This document shows positions 57,466 through 64,000 of a stretch of DNA of 64,000 nt, one piece after another. Source of the stretch: Eledone cirrhosa. Taxonomy: Eukaryota; Mollusca; Cephalopoda; Octopoda; Eledonidae. Position numbers and translations under genes: made by a program. The stretch's first letter is position 1; each line of letters opens with the position of its first letter. The notes under the pieces are model-generated. The model ran no database searches. It was not told where the DNA came from and was given only the letters and a program-made list of their open reading frames with translations. The stretch spans positions 171,549,244 to 171,613,243 of the forward strand of contig OZ024743.1 of NCBI GenBank assembly GCA_964016885.1, given 5' to 3'.

Positions 57466-57494
<29 letters not shown>
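56149..57494. repeat. Two tandem copies of a 0.67-kb unit, each ending in (CATA)n
   Basis: Unique part 56149-56755 plus (CATA)n 56756-56820, then unique part 56821-57427 plus (CATA)n to 57494. Both units start GGTGGCTGCCAACTCG and differ by scattered point changes and a 3-base deletion (ACGACAAGTG versus ACAAGTG). I see no intact protein and do not recognise the unit. The (CATA)n at 55906-56148 before copy 1 suggests unequal exchange through the tetranucleotide. Confidence 0.9.
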
Positions 57495-57496
<2 letters not shown>

Positions 57497-58272
57497 GTTG
57501 ATAGACGGCAGACACATTGAAGGACATATATGTGAGAAGAATATATTTCATACATAGACACGTATGTTTATGCGACAAGTAAACCGAAACAACAAAACAA
57601 ACATATTATACAATGAAGTTATATATTAATTTACCGCTTGACATAGCAGGGAAAGTGTCTTAGCGTCTCAGACATTCATCCTTCATCAGAAGAATGAGAG
57701 AATGACAACACAATTGTATGATGAGCTAAATAGAGGAAAGAGACCTGCATGTAAAACAAGGTGTGATTTTGCGGCAACATATAAAAGATTGTAGGTTGCA
57801 TTGAACAACTGGGAAAAAACTGCTTGTGACAGGGTTTTATTGAGGAAAAATCTGTACGAGGGGCTGAAAAATTAAGAGTAAAGCGTATAGAACTTGTAAA
57901 ACTGAAAAGGGCAGTGCAGAAAGTGTATGAGCTACCTGAGGCTTGTCAAAGGAAGAGCTGACGTGTCCAGTTTGTGGTCGAAGTATTCTGTCCATTTAAA
58001 GAGTCGTGAGGAGGGAAACCGAACGGAATACACAGATCTGCAGGTTATGATGTAGCCTTAACTTGAAAGTATGCGGTAAAGAATGAATGTCCAAGTCAGG
58101 CATAAAGGTTCGTCACCCTATTTTATAAACTATTTTATATCCTCTCCGCGCATGAGAACATCTTTCTTTATCTTCTCAGCGCTTCGTAAAAGTCCGGAAG
58201 ACAGAAAAAGATCAACGAGAACAGCAATATCAACTGCAATGATAATGATAAAATCTTGAAATCCACCCTTAC
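57495..58272. other. No gene; PLE-terminus-like hairpin at about 57645-57700
   Basis: The minus strand at 57683-57689 reads CTGATGA followed by a long imperfect stem, as in PLE termini, but the GAAA box is missing. The rest is unassigned. Confidence 0.45.
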
Positions 58273-58338
58273 CTGCAACGATCGTCTGAAGTCTTCCCAG
58301 CCGAGAAAACCCTTCAACATCCGCAATATAGCCATTCC
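58273..58338 (-). CDS. M1-family aminopeptidase, exon B (partial gene)
   Basis: A 66-bp exon, phase 0 at both ends, 22 residues: GMAILRMLKG then FLGWEDFRRSLQ. On the minus strand it follows TTTTATTTTCAG and precedes GTAAGG. It continues exon A (ISYNK|GMAIL) to give the family's Tyr-x-Lys-Gly-x-x-x-Leu-Arg-Met-Leu block. A longer open frame (58168-58515) merely reads through the flanking introns. Splice sites, phase and conserved residues all agree, so a pseudogene is unlikely at this exon. Confidence 0.87.
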
Positions 58339-59402
58339 CTGAAAATAAAAGTATAAGGAAAATAAAATAAAATGGAAGACTGTATTACCAATTAAAACAG
58401 TTGCTACAATAGTCACCAACATCAACATAATAATCTTCAACGTATCCTCATCATTACAACAATAGTCTTCGCAATCATCATCAATATTATTCGATATAAA
58501 CGATATAATGTTCAAGGAAATGAACGGAAGTGAAAAACAAAGGTCCAGGATTTTCTTGTTTTAATGTTTAGAAGAAAATAGGAGTAGAATTTCCCGCAGT
58601 GACGATATATTTAGGGAAGCAGATCTTATTCAATATACAAGAATATGTTACAACGGTTATATACGGCTCTGTTGAAATATAATTAAGTTGATTTAGTATT
58701 GAGCAGAAATCAATGTTAAAGATGGCTGTGTTATGCTACTGTCTAAAAGTCTAAAGTCTGTCCCGAACTCGGAAGCTCATATCGAAGATATGTACGTCAT
58801 CTAAACAATCACAAGTATATACGTAACGGAAGGTTTTATATTCACTATCCCTCATAGTACTAGTATTGAAATAGATGTACTAATTTGCATATTATTTACG
58901 TTCGGCTCAATAATTAATTTTGATATATATGAATTTTATATCTGTATATATATACAGGTAACGGAAACTGCATGAAGTTGGCGTGTTTGCATTTCTTAAT
59001 TCTCAATGTGGAAGTTATACGCAGTCCCGCTACGGTATATGTACATATATAAATTCATCGCATACTTCGTCTGCATTGAGCACAATTTAATAAACTGTAT
59101 TACGGGATCCCGCTCCTAAGCTATTTTAACTGTACTTCTTTTCTATATCTCTACACAACGCTACTCGTTAACCACTTAACGCTAACATGATAGGCTATTT
59201 CACATAACAATTTTTGATTTTTGTGATGAGGAATAACCCATAGGAATCAAATAAATTATCTACAAAGATTTAACATTAAAACACACCCCTGATAGATACG
59301 AGCTGTCCCACAAGCCGGTCAAATTTCTCAAAACACACCATATTTTTATGGTGCCTCCTATAAAAAATCAACGTGACAGACACTCATATATACGAAACAT
59401 AC
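58339..59402 (-). other. Intron A-B of the aminopeptidase gene
   Basis: 1,064 bp, GT...AG on the minus strand. It contains a SINE tail remnant at about 58745-58795 (AGTCTAAAGTCTGTCCCGAA) and otherwise unique AT-rich sequence. Confidence 0.8.
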
Positions 59403-59537
59403 CTTGTTGTAGGAAATGTAATCGAAATACTCGAGAATTTGGTCTGTGTTCTCTATATGAAAAGACACCGCGTGTGAAGTAAGGAGAGCATCTAAAACCA
59501 TTACTGGTAAAATCTCGTCTACAACGAGAATAGAAAA
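59403..59537 (-). CDS. M1-family aminopeptidase, exon A (partial gene, catalytic-Tyr segment)
   Basis: A 135-bp exon, phase 0 at both ends, 45 residues. Key parts are VVDEILPVMVLDALLTSHAV (residues 5-24), IENTDQILEYFDYISYNK (28-45). It is preceded by CTTTCCAG and followed by GTATGT on the minus strand. In the family this segment lies after the HExxH...E zinc site, and the Tyr of the ISYxKG motif (residue 43 here) is the catalytic tyrosine that stabilises the transition state. The usual SH-Pro is SH-Ala here. Upstream exons with the zinc site are not visible before the window end. Which paralogue this is cannot be told from 89 residues. Confidence 0.87.
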
Positions 59538-59962
59538 CTGGAAAGAAGAATGGAATAAGATATGATTAATTGAATTGTCATATGTCGATTAAAATATAAT
59601 AGTCATTTTGTTTTTACCTATTCCAAGGCTTCACATATATTTACAAGAGATGGAAAATAAGGAATCATAACATCAATTTTCACTGTTGCTGCCACCTTTC
59701 ATTAGTTCACAAAGCTTTCAGTTGTATATTTCTCCGTGGATTGTGAGAGAATTAGACAATTTCAGAATATATTTACAACAATAACCGAATCTCGAGTCAA
59801 GTTGTTTGTATTTTTCAATCTACGGAAAATGTGGCATGGATACATGTTTACATCGATAAATATGTGTTTTATATATACCGTTATTGCAATAAATGTATGA
59901 TCAACGGCGTTCCAGTCGTAACTGTACTTGCTTTTTATTGAAATATAACGTTACAATGTTAT
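59538..59962. other. No exon seen; presumed aminopeptidase intron
   Basis: AT-rich unique sequence upstream of exon A. No M1 zinc-site motif in any frame. Confidence 0.5.
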
Positions 59963-60912
59963 ACTAGACATGAAAAATGCGCAAGCTCAAAAGTGCCACA
60001 GAATGTTATAATAAACCTTCAAAAGTGTGGGACTAGAGTTGTTGCTAAAATATATTGTAATCATTATATATCGTACATTCTGTGGCATCCTTTATAAAAA
60101 TAGCTTAAACCAACGAAGCCTTTATTTTTACGCTATTTCACTTAGTTAATTCTTAGAGTGTAACATATAAAAATATGATTTACAACTATAAAATAAATTA
60201 ATTAATATAATAACAGAGCTGCGGAGATGAAATTTAGGAAATAATGGAGTATCGGATCCTGAGTTGGAGCCAGTCAATTTTTAGCCGACTCCGCAGCCCT
60301 GTATAATACATTTCATATTAAAGTTATTAATAAACCTATTTTACACTGCATGCAAATTACCATGAGATATTGATATTAGATATAAGATACAGCGCAATAT
60401 CTACAGCTGTAAAAGTACGAAAGCGAAGTAATAATAAGTGGTAATTCCAATATGAAAGTTTGTAGTGATAAAAATTTGATAATGCAATACGATTGTTAAT
60501 ATTATAGTTCTATGAAAATGTAACAATAGATAACTAAATTATTTTACTATTAGTATATTTAAGAAATTATCATTATAGATTTGATCGTTCATATAAGCAT
60601 CATATTAATTTTCAACACAATTATTTTGTTACTATGAGTATATGATAATAATATTACGTAATTATTTATAGCTGTTATTACATTAAACATAGATGTATTT
60701 ATTTTTATATGTTACACTCTAAGAATTAACTAAGTGAAATAGCGTAAAAATAAAGGCTTCGTTGGTTTAAGCTATTTTTATAAAGGATGCCACAGAATGT
60801 ACGATATATAATGATTACAATATTTTTTAGCAACAACTCTAGTCCCACACTTTTGAAGGTTTATTATAACATTCTGTGGCACTTTTGAGCTTGCGCATTT
60901 TTCATGTCTAGT
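59963..60912. mobile_element. Foldback element with 213-bp inverted repeats
   Basis: 59963-60175 is the reverse complement of 60700-60912 with about one mismatch seen. Ends are ACTAGACATG...CATGTCTAGT. The 524-bp AT-rich interior has no protein and holds a smaller nested element. Target-site duplication is not clear. Probably a non-autonomous DNA transposon. Confidence 0.85.
60214..60301. mobile_element. 88-bp hAT-type MITE nested in the foldback element
   Basis: Terminal inverted repeats CAGAGCTGCGGAG...CTCCGCAGCCCTG, with near-perfect 8-bp flanking duplications TATAATAA (60206-60213) and TATAATAC (60302-60309). CAG...CTG ends with an 8-bp duplication are hAT features. Confidence 0.75.
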
Positions 60913-61481
60913 TTAATATTTTTTTAAGGCAACGCTTGTAATAACTCTAGTTAAACAGGATATATATTAATAATAAATTATCGTTGTAATGTAATTAGAT
61001 TATGTAATTGTTATTATAAATTATCTTATAAATATTAGTGTAAGATGTATAAAAATATTTTCAGACTTTTAATATAAACAACTACAAAAAACAATCAATA
61101 TTAAATCAATATATTATACATAATAGAAGACATAAAATAAACAATACAAATACAAAATATTTACATACAATTGCAATTATCAGTGTATATACATTTTCTT
61201 TATATTCCCTGAGCAAATTAATAAGATTTGTTTTTATTGTACATAATTTGATGACTTGTTGGTGTGTATTAAAAGATAGCAACAATTTGTGATTAAATTG
61301 TTATCTTAAGCAACTCACTTTTTAATAGTTGTTGGCTGAGCGAAATTGTAAAAGCCTATGAGCAAATATAAAAAAAAAATACACAAACAACATTTCCTTG
61401 TGTTATTACAACATTAGATAAAATAATTGAGCAATGTCGTTATATTTTGCTCTTATTGCACATTAATAGTGTTTCTATTTT
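60913..61481. other. No gene seen
   Basis: Very AT-rich. No supported feature. Confidence 0.5.
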
Positions 61482-61640
61482 TCGGCACAAATCCATTACG
61501 GCAGTCCATTACTGGTACTTTATTTTATCGAATTAGTAAGTATGAAAGTCGAAGTTAACCTCGGCAGGATTTGAACTTAGAATGCAAAGGACCATAACAA
61601 TACTGCAAAGCATGGTGTCTGACGCTCTACCAATACTTGT
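61482..61640 (-). mobile_element. OK-type SINE, diverged
   Basis: Minus strand: AGTATTGGTAGAGCGTC, GTTCAAATCCTGCCGAGG, TCGATAAAATAAAGTACC and the end at GTGCCGAAAAATAG. Several changes in the body mark it as older. Confidence 0.85.
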
Positions 61641-61977
61641 GTTGAGCTGGTCATTAATTTATGGTGGTCGTGCGTGGAGTAGAGCAATCGCTAGTTGAAA
61701 TATTATGAACAAAACATTTTTATTTGCCGAAGAACATATTTTCAATACTGTTTGTGAATGTGACGAAGGAAATACATTCTGATATGGAACAGTGTACAAA
61801 GTGTGTCTGTGAATAACATAATGTTACCTCATGTTGTTGTCAAGACATAATGGATTTCGTTTATCCAGTTAGAAGATGAAACCTAGCCATCTCGGATTAG
61901 TTATATTTCATGCCATGTGTAAACGTGTTTGAGGATAGCAAAATATGCGTGTTTCTTGTCTGGAAACTTTCTGCTAA

Positions 61978-62089
61978 ACAAATTTGTTTCAGTATATATT
62001 TAATATAATATTAATATATTTTGTAATATTATTAACTAATTATTATAATTAGCGCTTCAGGCTTTGTCTATATACTGAAACAAATTTGT
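61978..62089. repeat. 112-bp segment with 21-bp inverted repeats
   Basis: 61978-61998 (ACAAATTTGTTTCAGTATATA) is the reverse complement of 62069-62089. The interior is AT-rich. Possibly a tiny MITE. Confidence 0.7.
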
Positions 62090-62136
62090 AAGTCATTACC
62101 TAATTAAACTCTTTGCTTGAAATTTTATCATTCTTC

Positions 62137-62212
<76 letters not shown>
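62137..62212. repeat. (TA)n then (GA)n microsatellite
   Basis: TA to 62180, GA to 62210. Confidence 0.98.
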
Positions 62213-62215
<3 letters not shown>

Positions 62216-62585
62216 TCTAGTCCTTCGCTCAAGATTAATCTATAAGTTTAGATGTCTGCCTTCGTTTAAGTAAATATTACAGTAAGATTTTTAATATAAA
62301 CAACTACAAAAAACAATTAATATTAAAACGAAAAAATTATCAATGATAAAAGAAGCGGATGCAACTTTTTTTTTTATAAAGTTATATTCCTGTTTCTTTA
62401 AAGAACATTTAATTTTTGTTCTATTGTAGGCGAAATAATGCATGCAATGGTTTAATAGGGAAGATATAACTTACCAATTATGTCTCTAACCGTGTAACGC
62501 TTTTTAAGTAGATAACTACAATTGAAAATACTAAAGAAATGGAACCAACAATTCAATTTGAAAGTCGTCTACTTATAGTGACAGT
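62213..62585. other. No gene seen
   Basis: AT-rich. A short block near 62280-62320 repeats the sequence at about 61060-61110 (TTTTAATATAAACAACTAC). Confidence 0.45.
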
Positions 62586-62640
62586 GTATTACTGGTACTT
62601 TATTTTATCGACCCCGTAACGATGAAATGCAAATGCTTAA
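62586..62640 (-). mobile_element. OK-type SINE 3' fragment
   Basis: Minus strand TTTCATCGTTACGGGGTCG and ATAAAATAAAGTACCAGTAA only. Confidence 0.7.
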
Positions 62641-62984
62641 AATTTAAATTGCCTTAATTCTATCGTCTGCTGTTTCATTAAAGGGAGATTCTCGTCTGTA
62701 TTTAATTCTATCGTCTACTGTTCCACTAAACAGATATACCTCCACTATCGTCTCGATTTATACATTTTAACTTATAACTTATACACATTTGATTTGAAAT
62801 ATTTTATCTAGTCCCCCCTCTCAATATTATGATGATTTCTTTCGAATGAAACAGTTCTAGTCCTGTAGAAGCCATTTATATATATAATTGAACTGAGTTA
62901 AAAATTCACAATATTTATAATTAAATAAGCTCATATATATATGTGTGTATTTATCTGTTTATTGTATTATATATAATGTGTGTA

Positions 62985-63020
62985 TATACAGGATGTCCCC
63001 CAAAAATATATACACACTTC
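62985..63020 (+). other. Possible solo mariner/Tc1-type terminal repeat
   Basis: TACAGGATGTCCCCCAAAAA starts with TA-CAG and resembles mariner-type ends. No partner inverted repeat or transposase was found in the window. Confidence 0.3.
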
Positions 63021-63550
63021 AACAGCATTCTAATAACTATTGCCTGTACAGGTAATCAAAGTGTCAATCGAATGTTAGTTTCGTGTTTTAACAGTACAAA
63101 TTTACAATACACACATAACACACATAAAACCAGTGTATATACATACATGAGTGTGTATAAACATACATGAATGTGTATATACAATATATATGTATATATA
63201 TATAGACACATATATTCACGGTGCAACGGAACATTAAAATATAGATGCGGGAGGGGGGGTGTATATATAGGGGCGCTGGGGATAAAGGAGTGTAAAGCGT
63301 GTGTAATTGATATATTGAAGGAGAGGAGCGTGCAGCGATAGAGTAACAAATATATAGAGAGGGGGAGAGATGGTATTGAAGGGGAGGAATGCAAAGCGAA
63401 AGAGTAAGAGAGATATATATAAAGACGGAACAGATAGAGAGAAACAGGCGTAAGTAACAGTGGAAGAGATATATAGAGAGGGGGAAATGTGTTATTGAAG
63501 GGGAGGAGTGTAAAGCGAAAGCGTAAGATATATATAGAGAGAGGGGGAAT
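63021..63550. other. No gene; GA-rich repeats
   Basis: Purine-rich tract 63240-63550 with degenerate repeats of a block like GAAGGGGAGGAGTGTAAAGCG (about 63265, 63315, 63375, 63495), read as an artefactual Pro/Leu-rich frame on the minus strand. Confidence 0.6.
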
Positions 63551-63551
63551 A

Positions 63552-63596
<45 letters not shown>
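63551..63596. repeat. (TA)n microsatellite
   Basis: About 22 TA units. Confidence 0.97.
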
Positions 63597-63597
<1 letters not shown>

Positions 63598-63691
63598 ACA
63601 CTTACTCTGATTGGTTGAAAATTAGCCAATGACATACGATCACCACCACCACGGCTATCCCCGAAAAATTTATGAAGAAGCTAGGCATATA

Positions 63692-63746
63692 TGTTAGAAC
63701 ACGAAAAGTGAACATTCTGTTGTTTCACACTTTTCGTGTTCTAACA
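63692..63746. repeat. Perfect hairpin with 19-bp arms
   Basis: 63692-63710 (TGTTAGAACACGAAAAGTG) is the exact reverse complement of 63728-63746, loop 17 nt. It could be a fold-back transposon remnant or a transcribed hairpin. Confidence 0.85.
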
Positions 63747-64000
63747 GATAATGAACCCCTCAATTTCAAATTGAAAAGTATAATTTGAGAGAGACTTGGT
63801 TTCTATCTCTAACAGGTCGAGTGAGAGAGTAGAGGTTTTCTTATTGGCTCATATCTGACATAAGAGAATTGTCCTTTAACAAGGACTGTTTTATCTACTG
63901 CTGTTGGATAAAAGTAAAAATCAACAATGAAGGCATTCGTACTCGGAGTGCAGTAAGACACAAGTTAATATACATTGTAGATTAATTTCTCCTTGTGGAT

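Noticed and set aside
57683..57689. CTGATGA on the minus strand as another hammerhead
   Set aside because: A long imperfect stem follows, but the GAAA box and a closing stem I are absent.
58168..58515. Single 115-codon minus-strand gene
   Set aside because: Only the central 66 bases are conserved and they have splice sites on both sides; the rest reads through intron.
63056..63601. 181-codon Pro/Leu-rich minus frame
   Set aside because: Derives from degenerate GA-rich repeats and (TA)n; no domain.

Overview
The window is animal nuclear DNA and most likely from a cephalopod, probably an octopus. The base composition is AT-rich, with long (TA)n, (TG)n, (ATT)n and (CATA)n arrays. It holds many copies of a tRNA-Lys-headed SINE of the octopus OK type and tRNA-headed SINEs of the Ceph/OR type, together with Penelope-like, R4/Dong-like, Tx1-like and CR1-like retroelements and short Helitrons. 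I see no bacterial gene organisation and no rRNA or functional tRNA gene.

The only host gene I can support is an M1-family (gluzincin) aminopeptidase on the minus strand. Three in-phase coding exons with consensus splice sites are visible at 59403-59537, 58273-58338 and 34290-34355. They read continuously through the family block that runs from the catalytic-Tyr segment to the following Asn-Ala / Leu-Trp motif. The intron between the last two is 23,917 bp and contains most of the repeats between 34 and 58 kb, including a 4.1-kb satellite with a 27-bp unit. The metal-binding exons and the 3' exons are not in the window.

Layout: 0-16 kb is a cluster of Penelope-like element (PLE) copies (GIY-YIG endonuclease, YRDDG- or RYIDD-type reverse transcriptase), nearly all embedded in TA/TG microsatellites, with a 438-bp inverted repeat, an 80-bp perfect palindrome and Helitron ends. 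17-19.7 kb is an R4/Dong-like LINE lying between (ATT)n arrays. 19.7-29.6 kb holds two Tx1/L1-group LINE copies facing tail to tail; their ORF2 endonuclease halves are nearly identical but their ORF1 regions are diverged. 29.8-31.8 kb holds further LINE ends. 31.9-34.3 kb is SINEs. 34.5-35.4 kb is a foldback element with 171-bp arms. 36-44.3 kb is SINEs, a third Tx1-like copy and five R4-like fragments. 45.5-49.6 kb is the satellite. 49.6-52.5 kb holds an unassigned RT and a CR1-like LINE. 52.6-57.5 kb holds microsatellites, two Helitrons and a tandem 0.67-kb duplication. 58-64 kb holds aminopeptidase exons and small inverted-repeat elements.

The most interesting signal is a set of minimal type I hammerhead ribozymes, found by eye at 6331-6394(-), 7323-7386(+), 11390-11451(-), 16016-16081(-) and 35009-35092(+), with a decayed relative near 15632-15678(+). 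All carry the CUGANGA and GAAA core boxes except the decayed one. All have exactly 8 nt between GAAA and the 3' strand of stem I, usually a 2-bp stem III with a 2-nt loop followed by UA. Three share a C-C mismatch at the fourth pair of stem II. Where an ORF is nearby they lie in the sense orientation relative to a PLE, which matches PLE pseudo-LTR biology. Apart from the aminopeptidase, everything coding here looks like decayed selfish DNA.
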